Positions 18,889 to 28,099 of a stretch of DNA of 64,000 nt are shown here, piece by piece; the first letter of the stretch is position 1; every line of letters starts with the position of its first letter. Made by a program: the position numbers and the translations under genes. The DNA is from JAZNQL01 sp045531205. Its GTDB lineage: Bacteria > Bacillota > Clostridia > UMGS1883 > UMGS1540. The notes under the pieces were generated by a model. That model made no database searches and was not told where the DNA came from. It saw only the letters and a program-made list of their open reading frames with translations. The stretch lies in NCBI GenBank assembly GCA_045531205.1, contig JAZSDN010000018.1, forward strand, positions 20,173 through 84,172. Direction: 5' to 3'.

Positions 18889-21660
18889 ATGGATTACGGC
18901 GAAACCTTAAATCTTCCAAAAACCGAGTTCCCTATGCGAGGTAATCTCCCCGCACGTGAACCCGACACTTTAAAAATGTGGGAAGAAAATGACTTATATA
19001 AAGGTCTTATGGAAAAGAATGCAGATAAACCTTTGTTTATATTGCACGACGGACCTCCCTATGCAAACGGCGATATGCACATGGGACACGCTCTTAACAA
19101 AACATTAAAAGACATTATAGTAAGATACAAAAATATCAGCGGATACCGTGCACCTTATATTCACGGTTGGGATACTCATGGTCTGCCCATTGAAAGACAG
19201 GCTATAAAGAAGATGGGTATCAACCGTCACGAGGCTGATGTAAACGAATTCAGAGAAGTTTGTAAGGAATTTGCTCTTGGTTATGTTGAAAATCAGAAAA
19301 ATCAGATAAAACGTCTTGGTTCTTTGGGCGATTTTGATAATTCATATATAACCTTAGACCCCAAATACGAAGAAAAGCAGATAGAAATTTTTGGGGAAAT
19401 GGTTAAAAAGGGTTACATTTACAAAGGCTTAAAGCCTATATATTGGTGCCCTGATTGCGAAACAGCACTTGCTGAAGCAGAAATCGAGTATGAAGAAGAT
19501 AAAACAAAATCAATATATGTAAAGTTCCCTGTAAGCGATGACAAAGGAGTTCTTTCTTCAAAGGGTATAGACCTTTCAGAAACCTACTTTGTTATATGGA
19601 CAACAACAACCTGGACATTACCCGGTAACGTTGCAATAGCATTGAACCCTGCCTTTAAATACAGCGTTGTAAAAACAGAAAAAGGCAATCTTGTTATAGC
19701 AACCGAGCTTATAGAAAATGTAATGCGTGCAGGCGGAATTTCAGAATATTCTGCAATTGCTGAATTTGACGGTGCAGAGCTTGAATATATTAAGTGTAAG
19801 CACCCCTTTGTAGACAGAACATCACTTGTTATCATGGGCGACCATGTAACACTTGAAGCTGGTACAGGCTGCGTTCATACAGCACCCGGTCACGGTCTTG
19901 AAGACTTTATTGCATGCAAAAATTACGATGTAGAAGTAATTGTACCTGTTGACGAAAAAGGTTACTTAAACGACCTTGCAGGCGAATTTTCAGGACTTTT
20001 CTATAACGATTCAAACGAAAAAATTCTTGCAAAGCTTGAAACTGTAGGATGTCTTTTTGCAACAGAAGATATAATCCACCAGTATCCTCATTGCTGGAGA
20101 TGCCACGAACCCATTGTTTACCGTGCGGCTGAACAGTGGTTTGCATCTGTTGAAAGCATAAAAGACCAGGCTTGCGAAGCTATAAAGAACGTAAAATGGC
20201 TTCCCTCATGGGGTGAAGACAGAATTACCGCCATGGTACGTGACAGAAGTGACTGGTGTGTATCCCGTCAGCGTACATGGGGCGTTCCCATTCCCATTTT
20301 CTACTGTGAAGAATGTGGAAAAGAATACGTAAATGACGAAAGCCTCAGAATAGTTGCAAAACTTTTTGGCGAGCAGGGTTCAGGTGCGTGGTACAGACTT
20401 GACGCTTCCGAAATTTTACCCGAAGGTACAAAGTGTGAATGCGGATGCACAAAGTTCAAAAAAGAAACCGATATAATGGACGTTTGGTTTGACTCAGGCT
20501 CCAGCCACTCATCAGTACTTGAAGTGAAAGAAGGTTTAACCTTCCCCGCAGATATGTATCTTGAAGGTAACGACCAGTACAGAGGATGGTTCCAGTCATC
20601 ACTCTTAACATCAATTGCCGCAAAGGGTGTAGCACCTTATAAAATGGTAATTACCCACGGTATGATAGTTGACTCCGACGGACAAAAAATGTCAAAATCA
20701 AAGGGCAACGGTATAAGTCCTCTTGATATCATAAAAGAATACGGTGCAGATATTTTAAGACTCTGGGTTGTTTCGGCTGACTATAAAACCGATATGCGTA
20801 TTTCAAAAGATATCTTAAAACAGCTTTCAGAAGCTTACAGAAAGATAAGAAATACTGCAAGATATATCCTTGGTAATATTGCAGACTTCGACCCCGAAAA
20901 GGATTCTGTAGACTTTGCAAAAGTAAGCTCGCTTGATAAATGGGCACTTGCAAAGCTTGCAAAGCTTATCGAAAAGGTACGTGATGCATACGAAAACTAC
21001 GAATTCCACCTTATTTATCACGCAATTCACAATTTCTGCGTTGTAGATATGAGTAACTTCTATCTTGATATTGTAAAAGATAAGTTATATACCGAAAAGG
21101 CTGACAGCGAAAAGAGAAGAGCAGTACAAACAGTTATGTACACTATTTTGGATGCTCTTACAAGAATGTTATCACCTGTACTTGCTTTCACATCGGAAGA
21201 AATATGGCAGTTTATGCCACATAGAGCAGAAGATGACAGTCGTGCAGTTTTGTATAATGAATTCCCCAAAGCACCCGAAGTTGAAGCCGACGATGCATTT
21301 ATGGAAAAATGGGAAAAACTGCTTGCAATTAAAGCAGACGTTTCAAAAGCACTTGAAATAGCACGTGCCGACAAAGTTATCGGTCACTCTTTAGGTGCTA
21401 AAGTAACTATTTATGCAGATGCAGAGCAAAAAGCAAACCTTGATTTCTTCGACGAAGACCTTAAAACACTCTTTATAGTATCAAAGGTGTGCGTTGAAGA
21501 AACTGCACCCGAAAATGCATATTCGGGCGAAGTTGTAAAGGTTTCTGTTGCACAGTGCGACGGAGAAAAATGTGAACGTTGCTGGATGTACAGCGATGAA
21601 GTAGGTAAAAACAGCACACATCCCACACTTTGTGAACGTTGTGCCAAAGTATTAGAATAA
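18889..21660 (+). CDS. ileS: Isoleucyl-tRNA synthetase
   Basis: A 923-residue class I synthetase that charges tRNA-Ile and edits valine. It has the HIGH-type motif HMGHA near residue 65, the CP1 editing domain (TTTWTLPGNVAIALNP and the GTGCVHTAPGHG region), KMSKSKGN at about residue 600, the anticodon-binding helical domain and a C-terminal zinc knuckle with two CERC pairs. Only six bases separate it from divIVA, so there is no room for a T-box leader directly upstream. This divIVA-ileS-lspA-rluD order is typical of Firmicutes. Confidence 0.97.
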   Translation: MDYGETLNLPKTEFPMRGNLPAREPDTLKMWEENDLYKGLMEKNADKPLFILHDGPPYANGDMHMGHALNKTLKDIIVRYKNISGYRAPYIHGWDTHGLPIERQAIKKMGINRHEADVNEFREVCKEFALGYVENQKNQIKRLGSLGDFDNSYITLDPKYEEKQIEIFGEMVKKGYIYKGLKPIYWCPDCETALAEAEIEYEEDKTKSIYVKFPVSDDKGVLSSKGIDLSETYFVIWTTTTWTLPGNVAIALNPAFKYSVVKTEKGNLVIATELIENVMRAGGISEYSAIAEFDGAELEYIKCKHPFVDRTSLVIMGDHVTLEAGTGCVHTAPGHGLEDFIACKNYDVEVIVPVDEKGYLNDLAGEFSGLFYNDSNEKILAKLETVGCLFATEDIIHQYPHCWRCHEPIVYRAAEQWFASVESIKDQACEAIKNVKWLPSWGEDRITAMVRDRSDWCVSRQRTWGVPIPIFYCEECGKEYVNDESLRIVAKLFGEQGSGAWYRLDASEILPEGTKCECGCTKFKKETDIMDVWFDSGSSHSSVLEVKEGLTFPADMYLEGNDQYRGWFQSSLLTSIAAKGVAPYKMVITHGMIVDSDGQKMSKSKGNGISPLDIIKEYGADILRLWVVSADYKTDMRISKDILKQLSEAYRKIRNTARYILGNIADFDPEKDSVDFAKVSSLDKWALAKLAKLIEKVRDAYENYEFHLIYHAIHNFCVVDMSNFYLDIVKDKLYTEKADSEKRRAVQTVMYTILDALTRMLSPVLAFTSEEIWQFMPHRAEDDSRAVLYNEFPKAPEVEADDAFMEKWEKLLAIKADVSKALEIARADKVIGHSLGAKVTIYADAEQKANLDFFDEDLKTLFIVSKVCVEETAPENAYSGEVVKVSVAQCDGEKCERCWMYSDEVGKNSTHPTLCERCAKVLE

Positions 21661-21672
21661 ATTAAAACACAG

Positions 21673-21700
21673 GGCTACCGACCGTTTGCGGTCGGTAGCC
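21673..21700 (+). repeat. Perfect 12-bp stem-loop between ileS and lspA
   Basis: GGCTACCGACCG (21673-21684) and CGGTCGGTAGCC (21689-21700) are exact inverted repeats with a TTTG loop. No T-tract follows on either strand, so it does not look like a normal intrinsic terminator. It begins 12 bases after the ileS stop and ends 20 bases before the lspA ATG. It may stabilise or process the mRNA. Confidence 0.75.
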
Positions 21701-21720
21701 AACTAATCAGGAGCAAAAAA

Positions 21721-22197
21721 ATGATTTGGTGCTTAATTTTTGCACTCGGACTGGCAGCCGATATTCTGTCAAAACTTTACATAACAAATAACTTCAGATT
21801 AGGAGAAACACTTTCTCTTATCGAAGATAAATTTCATATAACATACGTATTGAATGATGGGGCAGCTTTTAGTATTTTTAAAGGACAACGCCTGTTTTTA
21901 ATTATTGTTACAGTACTTATTATTATAGCCTTTCTTGCGTATATAATAAAAAATAAGCCCGAAAGCAAGTTCCTTAAATTATCGCTTTCCATTATAATAT
22001 CGGGTGCGTGCGGCAATCTTATCGACCGCATTTTGTACGGAAAAGTTGTAGACTTTATAGATGTAAGACTTATAAATTTTCCCGTGTTTAATGTGGCAGA
22101 CTGTCTTGTAGTAATTGGAACAGTTCTTTTATGTATATATCTTTTGTTCAAACAAGAAAAAAGAGGTAATGATGGAGAAGAAGACGTTCAAAGTTGA
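21721..22197 (+). CDS. lspA: Prolipoprotein signal peptidase (signal peptidase II)
   Basis: A 158-residue membrane aspartyl protease that removes signal peptides from lipidated prolipoproteins. Four hydrophobic helices are evident. The family motifs are present: LNDGAAFSIF, SGACGNLIDR with the first catalytic Asp, and FNVADCLVVIG with the second. The site AGGAG precedes the ATG. It overlaps rluD by 26 bases, as lspA-rluD pairs commonly do. Confidence 0.96.
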   Translation: MIWCLIFALGLAADILSKLYITNNFRLGETLSLIEDKFHITYVLNDGAAFSIFKGQRLFLIIVTVLIIIAFLAYIIKNKPESKFLKLSLSIIISGACGNLIDRILYGKVVDFIDVRLINFPVFNVADCLVVIGTVLLCIYLLFKQEKRGNDGEEDVQS

Positions 22198-23098
22198 AAG
22201 TGTGTTTTCTGGAGAAAGAATTGATAAAGTAATCCCTTCATATTTTCCCGAACTTACACGTTCTTATGTAAAAACCCTTATTGATGACGGGTGTGTGCTT
22301 GTAAACGGAAAAACAGTAAAGGCAAACCATAAAACAACCGAGGGTAATGAGGTAGAAATAAATCTGCCCGCAACACAGACTCTTGATGTTTTGCCCGAAA
22401 ATATTCCTCTTTCGATAGTTTATGAGGATGATTGCCTGCTTGTAATAAATAAGCCTGCAGATATGGTGGTACATCCTGCTGACGGTAATTTTACAGGAAC
22501 TTTGGTAAATGCCTTGCTTTACTATTGCGGCGATACGCTTTCGGGGATAAACGGAGTAAAAAGACCCGGGATAGTACACAGACTTGACAAAGATACAACA
22601 GGATTATTAGTTGTTGCAAAAAACGATTCAGCACACAAAAATCTTTCAGAGCAGCTTAAAACCCGCACCTTAAAACGCCATTACTATACAATAGTTCACG
22701 GCAATATAAAAGAAGATTCGGGCACTGTAAAAACCTTTATAGCAAGAAATCCTGCCGACAGAAAGAAAATGGCAGTATCGCACGACAGTAGCGACAGAGA
22801 AGCTATAACAGACTTTGAAGTGTGCGAAAGATTTAAAAAATATACCCTTGTAAAATGCAGTTTGCAGACTGGCAGAACACATCAGATACGTGTTCACATG
22901 AAGCATATAGGGCACCCTGTTTTAGGAGATAAAACCTACGGCATAAAAAAAGAAGAATTTAACCTTGAAGGGCAACTTCTTCACGCGGGGGAAATAGGGT
23001 TCATCCATCCTGAGAGTGAAGAGTATATGGAGTTTTCGGCACCATTACCCGTGGAATTTGAAAAAATATTAAACAATTTAAGAAAAAGGCAGAAGTAA
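22172..23098 (+). CDS. rluD: RluD-type 23S rRNA pseudouridine synthase
   Basis: A 308-residue RluA-family enzyme: an S4 RNA-binding domain (about residues 12-75, RIDKVIPSYFPELTRSYVKT) followed by the synthase domain with the catalytic aspartate in GIVHRLDKDTTGLLVVAK and the late motifs TGRTHQIRVHMKHIGHPVLGD. The start is one of two adjacent ATGs (22169/22172); the second is better spaced from AAGAGG. An apparent start at 22115 is inside lspA. Exact rRNA target (RluD or a paralogue) is assumed from the lspA-rluD context. Confidence 0.9.
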   Translation: MEKKTFKVESVFSGERIDKVIPSYFPELTRSYVKTLIDDGCVLVNGKTVKANHKTTEGNEVEINLPATQTLDVLPENIPLSIVYEDDCLLVINKPADMVVHPADGNFTGTLVNALLYYCGDTLSGINGVKRPGIVHRLDKDTTGLLVVAKNDSAHKNLSEQLKTRTLKRHYYTIVHGNIKEDSGTVKTFIARNPADRKKMAVSHDSSDREAITDFEVCERFKKYTLVKCSLQTGRTHQIRVHMKHIGHPVLGDKTYGIKKEEFNLEGQLLHAGEIGFIHPESEEYMEFSAPLPVEFEKILNNLRKRQK

Positions 23099-23100
23099 TA

Positions 23101-23757
23101 ATGCTTGCAAAAGTAATTTCAGAAAGAAACCTACCTGCGGCTATAAAGTTTTATAGTGAAACAGATTATAAAAGTATAATTGATGCCGCGGCAGATTATA
23201 TATCGGCTGTGGCATTTAATATAAATCTGTACAGCGAAAAATTTGTTCGCGATGCGGCAGAATATGCAAAAAGCAAAGGCTTGTATGTTCTTTCGGATTC
23301 GGTTTTATCATTAAAAGCCATGGATGCCGAAAAAATTTTATTAAGACACTTTGAATGGGCTGACGGAGTAAGTATAACTACCTTTTTTGAAGAAAGCGAT
23401 TTACAACAGATTATATTTACCGCAAACCGTTATAATAAAGATCTTTTCATTTATTTAAACGATAATGAAGAACTTATACAGGAGATAGCCGGTCAAAGCC
23501 TTGGTATGTCGGGCTTTAGTAATATAGGCTGTGTTGTTGAATCGAACGAAAAGGAATATATAGACAAAATAAGAGAAGAACTTCCGTATTGTATGTTTTA
23601 TGTTAAAAATTTTAAAAAGAAAATAGCGGATTTGTATTTTACACGCTATTGCACGGGTGCAATAGTCGAAACTGAAATCAAATCCTTCGACGATATAGAG
23701 AAGCTTCAAAACCTTGATATAAACACTATTATAAGAAAAGGAAAAATCTTTCTTTAA
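23101..23757 (+). CDS. Unknown protein, possibly TIM-barrel-like
   Basis: A 218-residue soluble protein that I do not recognise. It has alternating beta strands and helices (VAFNINLYSEKFVRDAAEYA, KGLYVLSDSVLSLKAMDAEK, LFIYLNDNEE, CMFYVKNFKKK). The strand VAFNINLY followed by a helix and GLYVLSDSV faintly recalls the orotidine-phosphate-decarboxylase type of barrel, but the catalytic Asp-Lys pattern is not present. It starts two bases after rluD and precedes another small unknown gene and alr, all on one strand, so it is probably co-transcribed and expressed. No function is proposed. Confidence 0.65.
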   Translation: MLAKVISERNLPAAIKFYSETDYKSIIDAAADYISAVAFNINLYSEKFVRDAAEYAKSKGLYVLSDSVLSLKAMDAEKILLRHFEWADGVSITTFFEESDLQQIIFTANRYNKDLFIYLNDNEELIQEIAGQSLGMSGFSNIGCVVESNEKEYIDKIREELPYCMFYVKNFKKKIADLYFTRYCTGAIVETEIKSFDDIEKLQNLDINTIIRKGKIFL

Positions 23758-23769
23758 GGAATGTTATAA

Positions 23770-23964
23770 ATGAAACAGAAAATTTACGTAATAAAAGTTG
23801 ACGATAAATATTATTTTAATAGAAGAACCTTAGTACACTTAAAGGAATATGCTCATAAGTTTTACTTTATAGAACAGGCAAAGCGTGCAATAAAAAGAAG
23901 CGAATTTGCAGAAAGAAACTTTGAGTTTATAGCTATTTCGGAATATGATGATGTAATTTATTAA
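23770..23964 (+). CDS. Small unknown basic protein
   Basis: A 64-residue soluble protein, rich in lysine, tyrosine and phenylalanine (KQKIYVIKVDDKYYFNRRTL start; FAERNFEFIAISEYDDV end). It has no membrane helix or cysteine motif. The ATG has AAGGA at a good distance, overlaps nothing, and it lies 12 bases after the preceding unknown gene and 25 before alr, which argues for a real gene. I do not recognise a family. Confidence 0.6.
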   Translation: MKQKIYVIKVDDKYYFNRRTLVHLKEYAHKFYFIEQAKRAIKRSEFAERNFEFIAISEYDDVIY

Positions 23965-23989
23965 CCTTTTTTAAGAAATGGGTGGTAAA

Positions 23990-25114
23990 ATGAACAAAAC
24001 AGACAGAGCGTGGGCAGAAGTAAATCTTGATGCTGTAAGACATAATATGGCAGAGATAAGAAAAACCGTTGGTAATAATGTCAAAATAATGGCAATGGTT
24101 AAAAGCGATGCTTATGGTCACGGAATAGAAAAAATAGCAAAAACCGTAGTTGAATGCGGTGCTGATTATCTTGGTGTAGCCTGCCCGTGGGAGGCAATGG
24201 AGCTTATATCAAAAAATATATCTGCAAAGATACTTATAGTAGGCTACAGTGCCAAAGAAAAGGTTTCAGAGCTTATCGAAAATGACGTTGAAATGACAGT
24301 TTTTGATACTTCTGATGCTGAATTTATAAATAACGAAGCAGAAAAGCTTTCAAAAAAAGCAAAAATACATATAAAGCTTGATACCGGTATGTCAAGAATA
24401 GGTATACCCGCGTATAGCGAAGATGTTATAGATGTTATCAAAAAAATAGCAGACCTTCAAAACATTGAAATCTGTGGCATATTCACGCATCTTGCAACCG
24501 CGGATGAAGAAAATGCAGAAGGTGCAAAAAAACAATTTGAATTGTTTTTGAAAGTTACAGACCTTCTCGAAAAAGAAGGAATACAAATTCCTATAAAGCA
24601 CGCAGCAAACAGTGCGGCAACGCTTTTGTACAAAGATATGCATCTTGATATGGTAAGACCGGGAATATGTATTTACGGAGCATATCCTTCTGAATATGTA
24701 AAGAATAATACAAAAGCAAGCTTGCGCGAAGCAATGGCTTTAAAAAGCAGAATAATAAGAATAGAAACGTTAAAAAAAGGAACTCCTGTAAGTTATGGAG
24801 GAACCTATATAACACAAAAAGAAGAAAAAACCGCAACAATTTCAATTGGTTACGGAGATGGATATACACGCAGTATGTCAAACTGTGCACCGGTATTTTC
24901 AAACGGAAAATACGGAAAAATCATAGGCAGAGTGTGTATGGACCAGTGTATGGCTAATATTGACGGAATTGATGCTCAAAAAGAAGATGAAGTAGTATTA
25001 TTTGGCGAAAATATTATTTCGGTTGAAGAAATAGCAAAGCTTTGTCGCACAATTTCGTATGAAGTATATTGCGGTATAAGCAAACGTATTCCCAGAATTT
25101 ATACGGGGGATTAA
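23990..25114 (+). CDS. alr: Alanine racemase
   Basis: A 374-residue PLP enzyme that interconverts L- and D-alanine for peptidoglycan. The PLP lysine is K38 in AMVKSDAYGHG; the second catalytic base is in the C-terminal barrel, SIGYGDGYTR; MDQCMANI and HLATADEE are further family marks. ATG 23990 is chosen because GGGTGG precedes it and the ATG at 23978 overlaps that site. The C-terminal NxRxxxY-like tail is normal. The VanZ-like gene starts two bases after the stop. Confidence 0.96.
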   Translation: MNKTDRAWAEVNLDAVRHNMAEIRKTVGNNVKIMAMVKSDAYGHGIEKIAKTVVECGADYLGVACPWEAMELISKNISAKILIVGYSAKEKVSELIENDVEMTVFDTSDAEFINNEAEKLSKKAKIHIKLDTGMSRIGIPAYSEDVIDVIKKIADLQNIEICGIFTHLATADEENAEGAKKQFELFLKVTDLLEKEGIQIPIKHAANSAATLLYKDMHLDMVRPGICIYGAYPSEYVKNNTKASLREAMALKSRIIRIETLKKGTPVSYGGTYITQKEEKTATISIGYGDGYTRSMSNCAPVFSNGKYGKIIGRVCMDQCMANIDGIDAQKEDEVVLFGENIISVEEIAKLCRTISYEVYCGISKRIPRIYTGD

Positions 25115-25115
25115 G

Positions 25116-25523
25116 ATGAAAAAAACTTTATCTGTAATTGCCGTTATAATATGGCTGTTTATAATTTTTTGTTTTTCGGCACAAACGGCAGAAGATTCAT
25201 CCGAAACGAGTAAAAGTGTAGTTGACTTTATTCTTAAACTATTTAATATTTCACAAACACATGCTCTTGTTTACATAGTAAGAAAAACCGCACATTTTAC
25301 ATTGTACTTTGTGTTAGCTTTACTTGTAACAAAAGCAACAAACCATAACCGTTATATTACGGCAATATTGGTTACATTGGTTTATGCTATTACAGACGAA
25401 TTACACCAGATGTTTTCTTTAGGACGTTCGGGCGAAATAGCAGACGTTTTAGTAGATACAGCGGGTGGTGCGGTTGCGTTAACCTGGGACTATATAACAA
25501 AAAAATTTATTAAAAAATGGTAA
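25116..25523 (+). CDS. VanZ-like membrane protein
   Basis: A 135-residue protein with about four hydrophobic helices. The VanZ pattern is clear: FIIFCFSAQTAEDSSETS, VRKTAHFTLYFVLALL and the conserved DELHQMFSLGRSGEIADVLVDTAGG. VanZ of enterococci lowers teicoplanin susceptibility; most chromosomal homologues have no known function. It follows alr at two bases, so a cell-envelope role is plausible. It does not by itself indicate glycopeptide resistance, since no vanHAX genes are here. Confidence 0.87.
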   Translation: MKKTLSVIAVIIWLFIIFCFSAQTAEDSSETSKSVVDFILKLFNISQTHALVYIVRKTAHFTLYFVLALLVTKATNHNRYITAILVTLVYAITDELHQMFSLGRSGEIADVLVDTAGGAVALTWDYITKKFIKKW

Positions 25524-25548
25524 AACTATAGAAAAAGGGGATTTAAAA

Positions 25549-26406
25549 ATGTTCCTTTCGGATAAATGGAAAGATTACGAAATACTTGATGCAGGAGGCG
25601 GCGAAAAGCTTGAAAGATGGGGGAAATACACCCTTTTAAGACCCGACCCGCAGGTTATATGGCAAAGCCCTACAATTTCAAAAAAGCATCCTGACGGCCA
25701 TTATTTCAGAAGCAACAAAGGCGGCGGAAACTGGGAATTTGCAACTAAATTGCCCGAAAAATGGACAGTTTCGTACAGAGATTTAAAGTTCAACGTACGC
25801 CCGACAGGCTTTAAGCATACAGGCCTTTTTCCCGAACAGGCAGTAAACTGGGACTTTATTATCGAAAAAGTTAAAACCCGCAAAAATGCAAAGGTTTTAA
25901 ATCTTTTTGCATACACAGGCGGAGCTACTTTGGCAGCAGCCTATGCTGGAGCAGATGTTGTACATGTTGATGCATCCCGTGGTATGATAGAATGGGCAAA
26001 AGAAAACGTAAAGCTTTCAGGTTTAACCGACAGATATATCCGCTTTTTTACAGAAGATTGCGAAAAGCTTGTAGACAGAGAAATACGCCGTGGTAATAAA
26101 TATGACGGAATAATAATGGACCCGCCTTCTTACGGCAGAGGCCCAGGCGGAGAAATATGGAAAATGGAGGATAAAATTTTCCCGTTTGTAGAAAAAACAG
26201 CAAAACTTTTATCAGATGACCCATTATTTTTCCTTATAAATTCTTATACTACAGGTCTTGCACCGGCAGTTATAGGAAACATACTTACAATGACAGTAAA
26301 AAAACGCTTCGGCGGAAAAGTAACTTCCGATGAAGTAGGACTTCCCATTTCGTCGCTTGGTATAGTGTTGCCTTGCGGTTCGTCGGGTCGTTGGGAAAAG
26401 GAATGA
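25549..26406 (+). CDS. Class I SAM-dependent methyltransferase (rRNA-type, RlmI/RlmK-like)
   Basis: A 285-residue protein. The N-terminal part (residues 1-105) is a beta-rich segment with the sequence LRPDPQVIWQSP, and the C-terminal part is a Rossmann methyltransferase with the SAM site VLNLFAYTGGATLAAAYAGA, the acidic end VHVDASRGMIEWAKENV and the catalytic-loop motif IIMDPPSYGRGP. That DPPxxG pattern is shared with RlmI/RlmK 23S rRNA cytosine/guanine methyltransferases. It lacks an obvious PUA domain, so the target may differ. An AAGGGG site precedes the ATG. Confidence 0.85.
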   Translation: MFLSDKWKDYEILDAGGGEKLERWGKYTLLRPDPQVIWQSPTISKKHPDGHYFRSNKGGGNWEFATKLPEKWTVSYRDLKFNVRPTGFKHTGLFPEQAVNWDFIIEKVKTRKNAKVLNLFAYTGGATLAAAYAGADVVHVDASRGMIEWAKENVKLSGLTDRYIRFFTEDCEKLVDREIRRGNKYDGIIMDPPSYGRGPGGEIWKMEDKIFPFVEKTAKLLSDDPLFFLINSYTTGLAPAVIGNILTMTVKKRFGGKVTSDEVGLPISSLGIVLPCGSSGRWEKE

Positions 26407-26411
26407 TATAA

Positions 26412-27245
26412 ATGATACAAACTTATGACCTTTGTTTTTCGTACAGAGAAGAAGAAAATATTTTAAAAAACATAAATTTAAAGATAAATAAAGGTGAATT
26501 TGTTGCTATACTTGGCAGAAACGGGTCAGGAAAATCAACTCTTGCCTGTCAGTTCAACGGAATTTATACCCCTGTATCAGGAAAGGTTTTAGTTGACGGG
26601 ACAGATACTTCTGACGAAAAAAATATATATGATGTAAGAAGTAAGGTAGGGGTTGTTTTTCAGAATCCCGATAATCAGATAGTAGCAACCGTGGTTGAAG
26701 AAGATGTTGCTTTTGCACCCGAAAACTTGGGAATTCCGCAGGAAGAAATAAGAAAAAGAGTGGATGAAGCCTTAAAAGCAGTAGGAATGTATGAGCATAG
26801 AAAACAGGCACCGCACATGCTCTCTGGCGGACAGAAACAACGAGTTGCCATAGCAGGAATAATTGCTATGCAGCCTGAATGTATAGTGCTTGACGAGCCT
26901 ACGGCAATGCTTGACCCAAAAGGCAGAAAAGAAGTAATACAGACTATTGAAAAGCTTAATGGCGAGCTTGGAAAAACCGTTGTAATGATAACTCATTATA
27001 TGGATGAAGCAGTAAGAGCAGACAGAATTATAGTTATGGACAAAGGCGAAATTGTAATGGATGCTTCGCCAAGAAAAATTATGTCACAAAAAGAAAAGCT
27101 TGAAGCGTTAGGGCTTGAAACACCTTATGTTACAAAGCTTATGTATGCACTTTCAGAAGAAGGAATAAATGTTGACACCGATGTTTTAAACGCAGAAGAA
27201 TGTGCCGAAAAACTTATATCGGCATTAAAGGGAGATAAAAATTGA
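26412..27245 (+). CDS. ecfA1: Energy-coupling factor transporter ATPase (EcfA1)
   Basis: A 277-residue ABC ATPase that powers vitamin or metal uptake by ECF transporters. Walker A GRNGSGKST, Q-loop FQNPDNQIV, signature LSGGQKQRVA, Walker B CIVLDEPTAMLD and the switch His in MITHYMDEA are all intact, and the C-terminal ECF extension is present. It is coupled to the second ATPase gene (TTG overlapping the stop). No substrate-binding S subunit is adjacent, so it is a shared (group II) energy module. Confidence 0.95.
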   Translation: MIQTYDLCFSYREEENILKNINLKINKGEFVAILGRNGSGKSTLACQFNGIYTPVSGKVLVDGTDTSDEKNIYDVRSKVGVVFQNPDNQIVATVVEEDVAFAPENLGIPQEEIRKRVDEALKAVGMYEHRKQAPHMLSGGQKQRVAIAGIIAMQPECIVLDEPTAMLDPKGRKEVIQTIEKLNGELGKTVVMITHYMDEAVRADRIIVMDKGEIVMDASPRKIMSQKEKLEALGLETPYVTKLMYALSEEGINVDTDVLNAEECAEKLISALKGDKN

Positions 27246-28099
27246 TAGAAATTAAAAATCTCGAATATGTTTATTCCTCGGGTGGCATATTCGAAAAGAA
27301 GGCACTTCACAACATAAATGTAAAAATTGAAGAAAACAAGTTTTACGGACTTATAGGACATACAGGTTCAGGAAAAACAACTTTAGTACAGATTATGGCA
27401 GGGCTTATAAAGCCTACAGAAGGAAATGTAATTGTTTCGGGAGTTGATATTGCTGACAAAAAGAACGCCTTGCAAAAAGGAAAAGTTGGCATTGTTTTTC
27501 AGTATCCCGAGCATCAGCTTTTTGAAGATACAGTTTTTGAAGATGTGGCTTTTGGTCCTAAAAATTTAGGACTTTCGGGTACAGAAATTGAAGAAAGGGT
27601 GCATAATGCACTTATAACTGTAGGACTTGATAAAAGCTATTACAAAAAATCCCCGTTTGAGCTTTCTGGCGGGCAAAAAAGAAGAGTGGCCATTGCAGGC
27701 GTTCTTGCAATGAATCCCGAAATTTTAATTCTGGACGAGCCTACAGCGGGGCTTGACCCATCTGGCCGTGACGATATATTAGGTAAGATAAAAAATTTGC
27801 ACAACACAACAAAAAATACGGTTATACTTGTTTCTCACAGTATGGAGGATGTAGCAAAAACAGCAGATGAGATTATGGTAATGAACAAGGGAACACTTGC
27901 CATGAAAGGCAGTGTAAAAGATGTTTTTTCAAAAGCGGAAAAGCTTCAGGATATGGGACTTGATATCCCCGAGATAAGCCTTGTAATACAAAAGCTTGCA
28001 GATGCAGGCATTGATATAAGAAGAGATATTTACACCATAGAAGAAGCAAAAAAAGAACTCTTAAAACTGTTTTCGGGAGGGATGAAAAATGTTAACTGA
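27242..28099 (+). CDS. ecfA2: Energy-coupling factor transporter ATPase (EcfA2)
   Basis: A 285-residue partner ABC ATPase of the ECF heterodimer. Motifs: Walker A GHTGSGKTT, Q-loop FQYPEHQLF, signature LSGGQKRRVA, Walker B ILILDEPTAGLD and switch His in VSHSMEDV. The N-terminus IEIKNLEYVYSSGGIFEKKA is typical of EcfA2, which has an extra segment before Walker A. The TTG start at 27242 overlaps the ecfA1 stop and follows GGGAG. The end overlaps the ecfT start by eleven bases. Confidence 0.95.
   Translation: MIEIKNLEYVYSSGGIFEKKALHNINVKIEENKFYGLIGHTGSGKTTLVQIMAGLIKPTEGNVIVSGVDIADKKNALQKGKVGIVFQYPEHQLFEDTVFEDVAFGPKNLGLSGTEIEERVHNALITVGLDKSYYKKSPFELSGGQKRRVAIAGVLAMNPEILILDEPTAGLDPSGRDDILGKIKNLHNTTKNTVILVSHSMEDVAKTADEIMVMNKGTLAMKGSVKDVFSKAEKLQDMGLDIPEISLVIQKLADAGIDIRRDIYTIEEAKKELLKLFSGGMKNVN

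Noticed and set aside
25116..25523. Glycopeptide resistance by the VanZ-like protein
   Set aside because: VanZ-like proteins are widespread; no vanH, vanA or vanX gene accompanies it.
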